Assembly: GCA_937891785.1 (NCBI GenBank)
Contig: CALAGN010000073.1
Coordinates: forward strand, 1 to 52,854
DNA length: 52,854 nucleotides
Source of the DNA: an uncultured Octadecabacter sp.
GTDB lineage: Bacteria; Pseudomonadota; Alphaproteobacteria; Rhodobacterales; Rhodobacteraceae
Direction of reading: 5' to 3'
The stretch's first letter is position 1, and the number at the start of each line of letters is the position of its first letter. Shown here one piece after another: positions 45,084 through 52,854 of this stretch. The notes beneath the pieces were generated by a model. It saw only the letters and a program-made list of their open reading frames with translations. It did not search any database and was not told the origin of the DNA. Position numbers and translations under genes: made by a program.

Positions 45084-45488
45084 TTGCTGACACTTATTGC
45101 GACGCTTTTTGCGGGCGCGGCCATGGCCCAATCTGTTTGGGTCACGGTTGATTTGTCAGATCAACAGATGACCCTGCGCCGTGACGGCGCGGTTGAATAT
45201 GTCTGGCCTGTGTCCACGGCGCGGGCGGGCAAGGTGACGCCCATCGGGACGTTTACCCCCTACCTGATGCAGCGCACGCATTATTCGTCGCTTTACAACA
45301 ACGCGCCGATGCCTTGGACAATCTTTTTTCGCGGGAATTATGCGATCCACGGCACGACAGCCGTGGACCGTTTGGGAACGCCCGCCTCGGCGGGGTGCAT
45401 CCGGTTGGCGCCGGAAAATGCGCAAACGCTTTACGTGATGGTTCAAGAGGCGGGGATGCAAAACGCGCGGGTTGCCGTGGTCCAGTAG
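45084..45488 (+). CDS. L,D-transpeptidase (YkuD domain)
   Basis: The 134-residue protein has a short signal peptide (ending GAAMA-QS) and a YkuD catalytic domain. WVTVDLSDQQMTLRRDG starts the domain, IHG contains His89, and the nucleophile motif SAGCIRL has Cys105 and Arg107. Such enzymes make 3-3 peptidoglycan cross-links or attach proteins to peptidoglycan. A TTG at 45084, 7 bases after the cytochrome stop, is the only start that keeps the signal peptide. Co-transcription with the cytochromes is likely. Confidence 0.87.
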   Translation: MLTLIATLFAGAAMAQSVWVTVDLSDQQMTLRRDGAVEYVWPVSTARAGKVTPIGTFTPYLMQRTHYSSLYNNAPMPWTIFFRGNYAIHGTTAVDRLGTPASAGCIRLAPENAQTLYVMVQEAGMQNARVAVVQ

Positions 45489-45491
45489 AGG

Positions 45492-45623
45492 CTACTTGAC
45501 CTTTTTGCCAGCAATCGTGGCGCCATCTTTGCCGCCGCCGCTATTGGCTGTAGCCGACACTTTGGGTTGCTCTTTTTTGGGCTTTTTTGTCTCGCGGTTG
45601 CCGCGGTTCTTGTCCTTGGACAT
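45492..45623 (-). CDS. 43-residue basic protein
   Basis: The frame MSKDKNRGNRETKKPKKEQP continues PKVSATANSGGGKDG and ends TIAGKKVK. It is strongly lysine-rich with a central glycine stretch, probably disordered. GGG lies 8 bases before the ATG (AAAGGGAC). The N-terminal SKDKNRGNRE and C-terminal IAGKK look like a recurrent small protein of Rhodobacteraceae, from memory, with no assigned function. It ends 3 bases from the L,D-transpeptidase stop, convergent. Confidence 0.65.
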   Translation of the reverse strand: MSKDKNRGNRETKKPKKEQPKVSATANSGGGKDGATIAGKKVK

Positions 45624-45833
45624 GGGGTGTCCCTTTCTCACAACGGTTCCCGAACGGCTGTTGCCCATCGGGTCGATGCTCAGGGTGCAGGGCTGCCTGA
45701 CGGATCAGGGCAATGCGGCCATTGAGGCAGCGGCCACGCGAGCGCTACTGCGCGGCCTGCATATATAAGGTGGGCGCTTTCGGATTCACTTGCAAGGGGG
45801 ATGGTTGCGCGGCTCGTTCACCCCACCCCCATG

Positions 45834-45933
45834 CCAAATCAAAGATTTGGCGCGCCCGAACCGCCCCCGTCGTGCCAAAGGCACGCCTTCGGCGTGACGC
45901 GGGCGCACACGCCCACCCCTCGGTTCGGGCGCG
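45834..45933. repeat. Nested intergenic palindromic element
   Basis: A perfect 13-bp inverted repeat CGCGCCCGAACCG / CGGTTCGGGCGCG (45851-45863, 45921-45933) encloses three short hairpins. These are CGTGCC-AAA-GGCACG (45871-45885), CACGCC-TTC-GGCGTG (45882-45896, sharing bases with the first) and GGGCG-CACA-CGCCC (45901-45914). CCAAATC-AAA-GATTTGG (45834-45850) abuts it on the left. It fills most of the 351-base gene-free stretch 45624-45974, which otherwise holds only a presumed promoter for the 43-residue protein. It resembles REP-type mobile or structural elements. Confidence 0.7.
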
Positions 45934-45974
45934 TAGTTGGGATTCTTGGTACCGAGTGGCCGCACCTCAACGAG

Positions 45975-46625
45975 TTATTTTTGTAGTGCTGGGTTGCGCT
46001 GTGCCACAACTGAATAAGTCTTGAATGCCAAACGTGCCGTTGTGATCTTTACATCTTGCGGTCCAAGTTCACTATGAATTTTCTGGCTAGTAAGCTCTGA
46101 GCGGACGCCTAAAATCACTTCCCGTAGCACCAAGTCACTGCCGAAAGCCTTGAAGTAGAGGCCAGTTCCTTCGTCCTGCGCGTCAAGTTTTACGAATACC
46201 CGTGATTCCGCCTCGTATTCCCAATGCAAGAATTTTGTTCTGGTTGTTAGCTCAATAGCTGACCGCCTCGCGTTCGAAGTCATTTGGCGTAGGTCAGGTA
46301 GTGTTGGCCGTCCCTTACGATAAACGACGGGCACAACAAACTCAGATCTAACGTCGAAGCCGATAGCAACACCTCGATGACGGTCCGCGTAGTGGCTCCA
46401 CAACACAGGGTTTTTCCAACTTCTCGAGAACGAAATTAGCCCGTTTTGACTAAACACTCCCTTGGAAGCTTTATGCCAGAGCCGCCTTTGATCAGCGTTG
46501 TTGGTCGTATCTGCAATGAATTCGAATGGATCATTTAGGTCATCTAAGGTGGCTACTTTTAATCTACGCTTCTTGACAGCGTCGAGCGCCCACTTGTCCG
46601 AGTAAAATTTGTAAAGTCGTTTCAA
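45975..46625 (-). CDS. DUF2971 protein in an AT-rich islet
   Basis: The 216-residue protein shows the DUF2971 pattern. LYKFYSDKWALDAVKKRRLK opens it; DLNDPFEFIAD, ISFSRSWKNPVLWSHYADRHRGVAIGFDV and an HWEYEAESRVF segment follow. The biochemical role of DUF2971 is unknown; members are typical accessory genes. The TTG at 46625 is the start, with no strong ribosome site. Base composition is clearly more AT-rich than all neighbours and codon use differs, suggesting recent acquisition. It lies between the palindromic element and parE. Confidence 0.85.
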   Translation of the reverse strand: MKRLYKFYSDKWALDAVKKRRLKVATLDDLNDPFEFIADTTNNADQRRLWHKASKGVFSQNGLISFSRSWKNPVLWSHYADRHRGVAIGFDVRSEFVVPVVYRKGRPTLPDLRQMTSNARRSAIELTTRTKFLHWEYEAESRVFVKLDAQDEGTGLYFKAFGSDLVLREVILGVRSELTSQKIHSELGPQDVKITTARLAFKTYSVVAQRNPALQK

Positions 46626-46653
46626 TTAGATAATCACTTCTATTTAAGCGAAC

Positions 46654-48612
46654 TCATACATCCAACTCCTGAACAAACCGCGCGTTTTCCTGAATATACT
46701 GGAACCGCAATTCCGGCTTTTTCCCCATCAGCCGTTCCACCAAGTCCCCGGTCTCGCCCGGTTCGTCCTCGTCAATCGTCACGCGGATCAGTTTGCGCGA
46801 CGTTGGGTCCATCGTGGTTTCTTTGAGGTCTTTCGCGTCCATCTCGCCCAGACCCTTGAAGCGCTGCACGTCGATTTTCCCTTTGCCGCCCAGACCCTTT
46901 TCCATCAGCGCGTCTTTTTCCGCGTCATTGGCCACGTAAATCCGTTTTGCGCCTTGGGTCAGGCGATAAAGCGGTGGGCAGGCCAGATAGAGGTGGCCGT
47001 GATCAATCATTGGCCGCATCTGGGTGAAAAAGAACGTCATCAGAAGTGCGGCGATATGCGCGCCATCCACGTCCGCGTCGGTCATGATAATGATCTTGTC
47101 ATAGCGCAGGTCATCAAGGTTGAATTTGGTGCCCATGCCAACGCCCATCGCCTCGCAAAGGTCGCTGATTTCTTGGTTCGTGCCGATCTTGGAAGACGCC
47201 GCACCCAGCACGTTGAGGATCTTACCCTTGAGCGGCAACAGCGCCTGCGTTTTACGATCCCGCGCGCCTTTGCCCGACCCACCAGCCGAGTCACCCTCGA
47301 CGATAAACAGCTCCGTGCCTTCGCGGGTCTTGGACGTGCAATCGGTCAGCTTGCCCGGCAGGCGCAGCTTCTTGGTGGCAGTCTTGCGCGCGGTCTCTTT
47401 TTCTTGACGGCGGCGCAGGCGTTCCTCGGCCCGCAGCACCAGAAAATCAAGGATCGCGCCTGCGGATTTCGTGTCTGCCGCCAGCCAGTTATCAAAGTGA
47501 TCGCGCACTGAATTTTCGACCAGCCGATGCGCCTCGGTCGTGGCCAGACGGTCTTTGGTTTGGCCGACAAATTCAGGCTCGGCGATGAAACAGCTGACCA
47601 AAGCACAGCCGCCCGTGATCAGGTCGTCACGGGTAATGTCCTTGGCCTTGCGGTTGTTGACCCGCTCGCCGTAGGCCTTGACGCCTTTGAGGATCGCCGC
47701 CCAAAAGCCCGCCTCGTGCGTGCCGCCTTCGGGCGTGGGCACGGTGTTACAGTAGGACTGGATGAACCCGTCGCGCGCGGGGGTCCAATTGATCGCCCAT
47801 TCGACCTTGCCGGGGACATTGAATTTGTCGCCAAACTCGACAGTGCCGGCAAAGGGTTTTTCCGCATATGTCGTTGCCGTGCCAAGGGTCTCACCCAGAT
47901 AATCGGCGAGGCCACCGGGAAAGTGGAACGTGGCTTCCATCGGCGTGTCGCCGTCAGGAATCGCTGATTTCCAACGGATTTCGACGCCGCTGAAAAGGTA
48001 TGCCTTGGAGCGGATCGATTTCAACATGCGGGAAGGTTTGAACCGATGCGCGCCAAAAATCTGCTCGTCCGCGTGGAATGTCGTCGTGGTGCCGCGCCGG
48101 TTGGGGGCGGTGCCGACTATTGCGACCGGCCCAAGCGGGATGCCGCGCGAAAAGCGTTGTTCATAGATCGTTTTGTTGCGCGCAACCTGCACGATCATGG
48201 AATCGCTTAGGGCGTTAACCACCGACGCACCAACCCCGTGCAGGCCGCCGGATGTTTGATAAGCCTTGCCGCTGAATTTCCCACCCGCGTGCAGGGTGCA
48301 CAGGATCACCTCAAGCGCGGATTTGTCAGGGAATTTCGGGTGCGGATCAATTGGGATACCACGGCCATTGTCGCGGACCGTGACAGAGTAATCAGCGTTC
48401 AATTCCACTTCGATCCGGTTGGCGTGACCTGCCACCGCCTCGTCCATGGAGTTGTCTAGAACCTCGGCCACAAGGTGATGCAGCGCGCGTTCATCCGTGC
48501 CGCCGATATACATGCCGGGGCGCTTGCGCACGGGCTCAAGCCCTTCCAGCACCTCGATGGAAGATGCATCATAATCGGTCGGTTCGTGTCCCGACAAAAG
48601 GTCGTTGGCCAT
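46654..48612 (-). CDS. parE: DNA topoisomerase IV subunit B
   Basis: The 652-residue ATPase subunit of topoisomerase IV decatenates daughter chromosomes with ParC. The GHKL ATPase starts VLEGLEPVRKRPGMYIGG, with DNSMDEAV and DNGRGIP metal/ATP motifs. The TOPRIM domain has VEGDSAGGSGKGARD and DADVDGAHIAALL. The C-terminal MKKPELRFQYIQENA-like segment is typical of ParE rather than GyrB, and the length agrees. The second ATG (48612) was preferred because AGCGAG lies 7 bases upstream; an ATG two codons earlier is possible. Confidence 0.95.
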   Translation of the reverse strand: MANDLLSGHEPTDYDASSIEVLEGLEPVRKRPGMYIGGTDERALHHLVAEVLDNSMDEAVAGHANRIEVELNADYSVTVRDNGRGIPIDPHPKFPDKSALEVILCTLHAGGKFSGKAYQTSGGLHGVGASVVNALSDSMIVQVARNKTIYEQRFSRGIPLGPVAIVGTAPNRRGTTTTFHADEQIFGAHRFKPSRMLKSIRSKAYLFSGVEIRWKSAIPDGDTPMEATFHFPGGLADYLGETLGTATTYAEKPFAGTVEFGDKFNVPGKVEWAINWTPARDGFIQSYCNTVPTPEGGTHEAGFWAAILKGVKAYGERVNNRKAKDITRDDLITGGCALVSCFIAEPEFVGQTKDRLATTEAHRLVENSVRDHFDNWLAADTKSAGAILDFLVLRAEERLRRRQEKETARKTATKKLRLPGKLTDCTSKTREGTELFIVEGDSAGGSGKGARDRKTQALLPLKGKILNVLGAASSKIGTNQEISDLCEAMGVGMGTKFNLDDLRYDKIIIMTDADVDGAHIAALLMTFFFTQMRPMIDHGHLYLACPPLYRLTQGAKRIYVANDAEKDALMEKGLGGKGKIDVQRFKGLGEMDAKDLKETTMDPTSRKLIRVTIDEDEPGETGDLVERLMGKKPELRFQYIQENARFVQELDV

Positions 48613-48764
48613 GTGCATGCTCGCTTGTTTTTGATTTGTCGCAACTATGGCAGAGGTCGCGGTGGTGTGAAAGCACCCAAGCGCGAGAATAAGTGCGCCC
48701 GATCAGCCGATGGTCAGGGCGGTCCATTGTGCTAGTTTGTGTCGACAATTGAAAGGAACTCCAC

Positions 48765-49655
48765 ATGCGAATCTTTTTCACAGGCGGTAGTGGTAAGGCC
48801 GGCAAGCACGCGGTGGCTTATTTGCGCGCGCAAGGACACCGCGTTATCAATGTTGATCTGGCAGCTGCCCCCAGCCCGGGCGGGGATGCATTGAACGTCG
48901 ATCTGACGGACGCGGGGCAGGTGTTCAATGCCATGTCCGCTTATGCGGATTTTGACGAATTGGACGCAGCAGGGGGCAAGGCGGAATACGACGCAGTCGT
49001 GCATTTCGCAGCCGTCCCCTGCATTATGATGCGCCCCGATAACGAGACATTTCGCATCAACACGATGTCCACTTACAATGTGATCGACGCGGCTGTCCGC
49101 TTGGGCATCAAAAAGGTGATCTTTGCGAGTTCCGAAACCACCTATGGTATCTGTTTTGCGCATGGCGAGAAAAAGCCGGATTACATCCCTGTGGACGAAG
49201 AACATCCTACAGTTCCCCATGACAGCTATGCCATGTCCAAGGTTGCCAACGAGGTATGCGCGCGCAGTTTTCAGGCGCGCAGTGGCATTGATATCTATGG
49301 GTTACGGATCAACAACGTCATCGAGCCACATGAATACGAGCAGAATTTTCCGGCTTTCATGGCCGACCCTGCAACGCGGCGACGCAACATTTTCGCCTAT
49401 ATTGATGCCCGCGATCTGGGGCAGATGGTGGACTGTTGCTTGAAAACTGATGGCCTTGGGTTCGAGGTTTTTAACGTCAGCAACGACGATATGTCGGTGG
49501 GAATTGCATCGGATGAGGTGATCGCACAGTTCTACGCAGGCGTGCCAATAACCAAGCAGATGGACCCGCATGAAACGATGTATGCAAATGACAAAGCCAA
49601 ACGTATGGTCGGCTTTGCACCGCGCCATTCGTGGCGGGATGTGTTGAAGGGATAG
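48765..49655 (+). CDS. NAD(P)-dependent epimerase/dehydratase-like protein
   Basis: The 296-residue extended short-chain dehydrogenase has a nucleotide motif TGGSGKAG (6-13). The catalytic pair is Tyr155 and Lys159 (SYAMSK), with Ser in ASSETTYG (122-123). Such proteins modify nucleotide sugars or uronates; a specific substrate is not evident. The ATG has AAAGGA upstream. It lies 3 bases before the oxygenase gene, so the two are probably one operon. Confidence 0.88.
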   Translation: MRIFFTGGSGKAGKHAVAYLRAQGHRVINVDLAAAPSPGGDALNVDLTDAGQVFNAMSAYADFDELDAAGGKAEYDAVVHFAAVPCIMMRPDNETFRINTMSTYNVIDAAVRLGIKKVIFASSETTYGICFAHGEKKPDYIPVDEEHPTVPHDSYAMSKVANEVCARSFQARSGIDIYGLRINNVIEPHEYEQNFPAFMADPATRRRNIFAYIDARDLGQMVDCCLKTDGLGFEVFNVSNDDMSVGIASDEVIAQFYAGVPITKQMDPHETMYANDKAKRMVGFAPRHSWRDVLKG

Positions 49656-49658
49656 TTG

Positions 49659-50597
49659 ATGTTTGCAACATTTGATTTGGCTGTGTTCGAGGGCGCAGAA
49701 GGCGCGGGCCGCGCTAACGCTGCAGCACAGGTCAACCGGATTTGCCGCGAAACGGGCTTTCTGGTGCTGACGGGGCATGGCGTGCCACGCGACATTATCG
49801 ACAACGTTTGGCAGGCCGCGCGCAGCTTTTTCGCGCAGAGGGCTGAGGTGAAACAGGCCGTAGCCGCGCCCTATGCCGGTTACCCCTATGGCTATCTTGG
49901 TCCCAATTCCGAAGCGCTGGCCAAGTCCAAAGGCGTTGATACGCCACCGGATCTAAAAGAGAGCTTCAACGGTGGGCCGCTTGCAACGCCCGACGGGATC
50001 GCAGACCCCGATGCCCATGCGTTTTGCTATCAGCCAACCCTCTGGCCCGATCAACCCGATTTTCGTCCCGCATGGGAAGCTTATTACGCCGCGATGGAGG
50101 ATTTGGCGGCGCGGGTGATGGTGGCCTTTGCTGCCGCGCTAGGCCTGCCGGATGACTACTTTGCGCCCTTTATCAACGCCCCCATTTCGGCCCTGCGGGC
50201 GTTGAACTATCCCGCAACAACGAATGTTGCGCTTGAGCGCCAGCAACGCGCGGGCGCGCATACGGATTATGGGTCACTCACAATCTTGTTGCCGCAGCCC
50301 GGATCGCGCGGCTTGCAGATATTCTCGCCTGATCAGGAATGGATCGACGTGCCCGCCCCCGAAGGCGCGTTTGTGATCAACATCGGTGATTTGATGGCGC
50401 GTTGGACCTCTGACAAATGGGTCAGCACGCTGCACCGCGTCGTCGCCCTACCAGACCAGCCCGCGCGCCAGTCGTTGGCGTTTTTCCATCAACCCAATTG
50501 GGACGCGGTGATTGCGCCGCTGGACGGGTCCGACAGCCATGCGCCGGTGAAATCCGGCCCCTACCTGATGGACAAATTCCGCGTGACAGGGACCTAG
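49659..50597 (+). CDS. 2-oxoglutarate/Fe(II)-dependent oxygenase, IPNS-like
   Basis: The 312-residue protein has the iron triad His201, Asp203 (AHTDYGSLTIL) and His259 (STLHRVV). Arg270 and Ser272 (ARQSLAFF) match the 2-oxoglutarate site. The N-terminal DIOX_N-like region includes GFLVLTGHGVP. Bacterial members hydroxylate amino acids, uronates or small metabolites; the substrate is unknown. The ATG at 49659 has AAGGG 7 bases upstream. Its TAG stop overlaps that of the next gene in a shared CTAG. Confidence 0.88.
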   Translation: MFATFDLAVFEGAEGAGRANAAAQVNRICRETGFLVLTGHGVPRDIIDNVWQAARSFFAQRAEVKQAVAAPYAGYPYGYLGPNSEALAKSKGVDTPPDLKESFNGGPLATPDGIADPDAHAFCYQPTLWPDQPDFRPAWEAYYAAMEDLAARVMVAFAAALGLPDDYFAPFINAPISALRALNYPATTNVALERQQRAGAHTDYGSLTILLPQPGSRGLQIFSPDQEWIDVPAPEGAFVINIGDLMARWTSDKWVSTLHRVVALPDQPARQSLAFFHQPNWDAVIAPLDGSDSHAPVKSGPYLMDKFRVTGT

Positions 50598-51244
50598 GCC
50601 GAGGCAATTGAAATCAGCAGATCGTTGAGCGGCCAAAGCTGGGAAAATGCGCGGTATAGATCGTCAGTCAGTGCGCCGCCGCGCTGCAATTTACCTGACA
50701 GCACAAAGCTTTTGTGTTTCAGCAAGTCGCCTTGCGGATGATTGGCGTCAAAGGTGGGCGGGACACGTTTCAACGCAGCTTCGCGCGGGGTGAAACCGTG
50801 GGCTGTAACCCCGTCGATTATCCCCGCTACGCGCGGTCCGTCCAGATCGACGAATTTGCGCCAGTCTTCCAGCACGGGTTTGTCAAAGCCTGTCATACCC
50901 GCGCCCACGGTCACATGATCCGGCGCGATGCCGAAAAAGAACACGGGGTCTTGGCGGCCGCCGCCAGCTACAGTCCACATCATGTGCAGGTGGGTGCTGT
51001 AGGGCGTCTTGTCCTTGGAGAAGCGCACATCTCGGTGCGGGCGGAACAGTTTGTGGGTAATTGCCTCGCCCGAAAGCTGTTCAAGTGGCGCGCGCATGTC
51101 ATCCACCAGCGCCAGGGCAGGCGACTTAAGCTTGGTGTCATAGTCCGCTTTATGGGCCAGCCACCAGTCGCGGGTGTTGTCTTTGGACAGCGCGGTATAG
51201 AAACCCTGCGCTTGCGTTATCAGGTTGGCATAAGGATCGGACAT
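50594..51244 (-). CDS. DUF2461 (TIGR02453-type) protein
   Basis: The 216-residue cytosolic protein begins MSDPYANLITQAQGFYTALSKDNTR and shows HKADYDTKLKSPALALVDDM, KLFRPHRDVRFSKDKTPYSTHL and FFFGIAPDHVTVGAGMTGF. All belong to the DUF2461 pattern. The function is unknown. The ATG at 51244 with AAGG 8-9 bases upstream was preferred over a GTG three codons earlier. It is convergent with the oxygenase gene and divergent from the MATE exporter. Confidence 0.9.
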   Translation of the reverse strand: MSDPYANLITQAQGFYTALSKDNTRDWWLAHKADYDTKLKSPALALVDDMRAPLEQLSGEAITHKLFRPHRDVRFSKDKTPYSTHLHMMWTVAGGGRQDPVFFFGIAPDHVTVGAGMTGFDKPVLEDWRKFVDLDGPRVAGIIDGVTAHGFTPREAALKRVPPTFDANHPQGDLLKHKSFVLSGKLQRGGALTDDLYRAFSQLWPLNDLLISIASA

Positions 51245-51301
51245 CGGCGGCACCTTTCACGTCATATGGACCCTTCGCAACTTTGGCCCTAAGCAGGTCT
51301 G

Positions 51302-52654
51302 ATGCAAGCCCCCGTTCTATCATATCGTGAGCATATCACACGGCTTCTGGCCCTTGGTCTGCCGCTTGTCGGGGCGAGCGTGGCCGGATTCTCGATCCAT
51401 ATGACCGACACGATCATGCTGGGCTGGTATGATGTGACGGCATTGGCCGCCGCGACAATCGCCACGTCGATTTGGTTCGTGATCTTCATTGTCGGCGCGG
51501 GCTTTGGCTATGCGGTTGTGCCGATGGTCGCCGCCGCTGCCGAAGAAGGCGACGAGGTGCGCGCCCGCCGGATCACGCGCATGGCGCTGTGGCTGAGCGC
51601 TGCTTACGCAGTGCTCGCTGTGGGCATGTTGTGGTGGTCCGAAGAAATCATGCTAGCCATCGGGCAAACCCCGCAAGTGGCCGTCGAATCCGAAAAATAC
51701 CTGCGCATTGCTGTCTTTGGCATGTTTCCCGCCCTGACGGCACAGGTGCTGCGGTCTTTCCTTGGCGCGCTGCATCTGACGGCGGTGCAATTGTGGATTA
51801 CATTGGTCGCGTTGGTCTGTAACGCGGTGGTGAATTACGCGTTGATCTTTGGCAACTTCGGTGCGCCGGAACTGGGCATTCGCGGGGCGGCGATTGCATC
51901 GGTGATTATCCAGATTCTCCAAGTGATCGCCTTGGTCGTCTATGTGCAATGGAAACGCCCCGATTACAGCTTGTTCCAGCGCATCTGGAAAAGTGACTTG
52001 GAGGCCCTTCGCGAAGTGTTTGCCCTTGGCCTGCCTATCGGTATCACCGCTTTGGCCGAAAGTGGTCTGTTCACGGCCAGCGCCATCATGATGGGCTGGA
52101 TCGGCGAGATCGAACTGGCGGCACACGGTATCGCGCTGCAATTGACAGCGTTCATGTTCATGTTTCACGTCGGCATGTCACAGGCCGCAACGATCCGCGC
52201 GGGTGGGCATTACGGGCGACGCGACGAGGTGGCCCTGCGGCGCGGCGCGATATCGGCTTTTGGCGTGTCGCTGTCGTTCGGAGTGATCGTGGTCGCAGTG
52301 TTCCTGCTGATCCCCGGCGTGCTCGTCTCGCTGTTCATCGATCCGACCGAACCGCAGCGTGATGCGCTGCTGGCTTTGGGTATCACCTTGGTCATGCTGT
52401 CGGCGCTTTTCCAATTTGTCGATAGTGCGCAGATCGTCGCGCTGTCGCTGCTTCGCGGCGTTCAAGACACGCAGGTGCCGATGTGGCTGGCGACACTCAG
52501 CTATTGGGTGATCGGCATGCCGGCGAGTTACGTGATGGCGTTCACGCTTGATTTTGGCCCTATCGGGCTTTGGCTTGGTCTAACCGTGGGCCTTGGCTGC
52601 GCGGCGCTGCTTTTGGGCTGGCGGTTCTGGGCAAGGTCTGTGCGCATTGGCTAA
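51302..52654 (+). CDS. MATE-family multidrug/cation exporter
   Basis: The 450-residue inner-membrane protein has 12 predicted helices in two similar halves. LALGLPLVGASVAGFSIHMTDTIMLGWYD and EVFALGLPIGITALAESGLFTAS are the corresponding first segments of each half, typical of NorM-type MATE proteins driven by Na+ or H+ gradients. The substrate is unknown. It starts 58 bases from the divergent DUF2461 gene. It is complete within the window. Confidence 0.92.
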   Translation: MQAPVLSYREHITRLLALGLPLVGASVAGFSIHMTDTIMLGWYDVTALAAATIATSIWFVIFIVGAGFGYAVVPMVAAAAEEGDEVRARRITRMALWLSAAYAVLAVGMLWWSEEIMLAIGQTPQVAVESEKYLRIAVFGMFPALTAQVLRSFLGALHLTAVQLWITLVALVCNAVVNYALIFGNFGAPELGIRGAAIASVIIQILQVIALVVYVQWKRPDYSLFQRIWKSDLEALREVFALGLPIGITALAESGLFTASAIMMGWIGEIELAAHGIALQLTAFMFMFHVGMSQAATIRAGGHYGRRDEVALRRGAISAFGVSLSFGVIVVAVFLLIPGVLVSLFIDPTEPQRDALLALGITLVMLSALFQFVDSAQIVALSLLRGVQDTQVPMWLATLSYWVIGMPASYVMAFTLDFGPIGLWLGLTVGLGCAALLLGWRFWARSVRIG

Positions 52655-52709
52655 GGCGCACCATGCTGATCGGGCGTTGTTTGGGTGTTTTTGAACAGAA
52701 GAAGGGGCT

Positions 52710-52799
52710 TTAGCTGCCACCTAGCACGCGACCCGCCTTTTTGCGCCCAAGCACCGCGCGCAGGTCGTGCATCGCCAGCAACAACGCACCTGTTACATC
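52710..52799 (-). pseudogene. 3' remnant of a leftward gene cut by an insertion
   Basis: A frame on the minus strand encodes VTGALLLAMHDLRAVLGRK and ends LGGS then TAA at 52710. It looks like a natural helical, basic C-terminus. No start codon exists before it; upstream the frame enters sequence that looks like an insertion-sequence end. It is therefore called a truncated gene, identity unknown. Confidence 0.4.
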
Positions 52800-52854
52800 G
52801 GCTTTGTTGCATAAATCGGGTGAAGGGCGTTTTTTCCCTTACCCCAGACAGACT
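52800..52854. mobile_element. Possible left end of an IS element, cut by the window
   Basis: GGCTTTGTTGCATAAATC at 52800 resembles terminal inverted repeats of IS5-like insertion sequences I recall from alphaproteobacteria. It coincides with the point where the leftward gene remnant loses coding sense. Only 55 bases are present, so no transposase or second repeat can be shown. Confidence 0.45.

Noticed and set aside
1-52854. CRISPR arrays, tRNA, rRNA or prophage genes
   Set aside because: No regularly spaced repeats, cloverleaf-like sequences, rRNA cores or phage structural genes were seen on either strand by eye; a tRNAscan-SE or Infernal run would be decisive.

Overview
The window looks like chromosomal DNA of a Roseobacter-type alphaproteobacterium (Rhodobacteraceae). 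The evidence is the gene content: a choline-O-sulfate/choline regulon beside a four-subunit sarcosine oxidase, propionyl-CoA carboxylase genes linked to an ScfR/PccR-type regulator, short-form prolyl-tRNA synthetase, Hda, LolCD and ParE. It also has a CtrA-type box, FNR-type boxes and GC-rich intergenic palindromes of a kind I associate with this family. Coding density is high, with many 4-base ATGA overlaps. No rRNA, tRNA, CRISPR array or prophage is visible.

Region 1 (1-15 kb) handles methylated amines and nitrogen. It holds a glutamate dehydrogenase, soxBDAG (sarcosine to glycine plus a one-carbon unit carried on folate), the leftward choline ABC transporter choXWV and the rightward betICBA operon. 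These import choline or choline-O-sulfate and oxidise choline to glycine betaine. A perfect inverted repeat between choX and betI is the probable BetI operator. The steps from betaine to sarcosine are not in the window.

Region 2 (15-31 kb) is propionate/methylmalonyl metabolism. After a secreted thermonuclease-like protein (CtrA-type box) and a DUF465 protein (FNR-type box) come an ScfR/PccR-like regulator, a Bcr/CflA-type exporter, pccB, four small unassigned genes, pccA and methylmalonyl-CoA mutase. TTTGCAAA-type sites lie upstream of both the regulator and pccB. Between pccA and the mutase are a DUF4174 protein and a sulfotransferase-like gene. A VOC protein, an acetyltransferase, a TerB/J-domain protein, an endonuclease-like protein and a small exported protein follow.

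Region 3 (31-43 kb) is mostly housekeeping: ppx, ppk, hda and an AI-2E-family permease form a leftward run, followed by proS, a small membrane protein, lolC-lolD and an Ldh2-type dehydrogenase.

Region 4 (42-53 kb) holds a DUF3047 protein, a YdcZ-type permease, a lipoprotein with a zinc-protease motif divergent from two tandem c-type cytochromes and an L,D-transpeptidase (FNR-like box between them), and a 43-residue basic protein. An unusual nested palindrome and an AT-richer DUF2971 gene follow, then parE, an epimerase, a 2-oxoglutarate oxygenase, a DUF2461 protein and a MATE exporter. The last 145 bases hold the 3' end of a leftward gene abutting what looks like an insertion-sequence terminus.

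The least explained parts are the small-gene island between pccB and pccA, the possible ATC start of choW, the helically phased repeats at 20980 and 39253, the palindrome/DUF2971 islet, and the repeated 4-base stop-codon overlaps at convergent gene ends.
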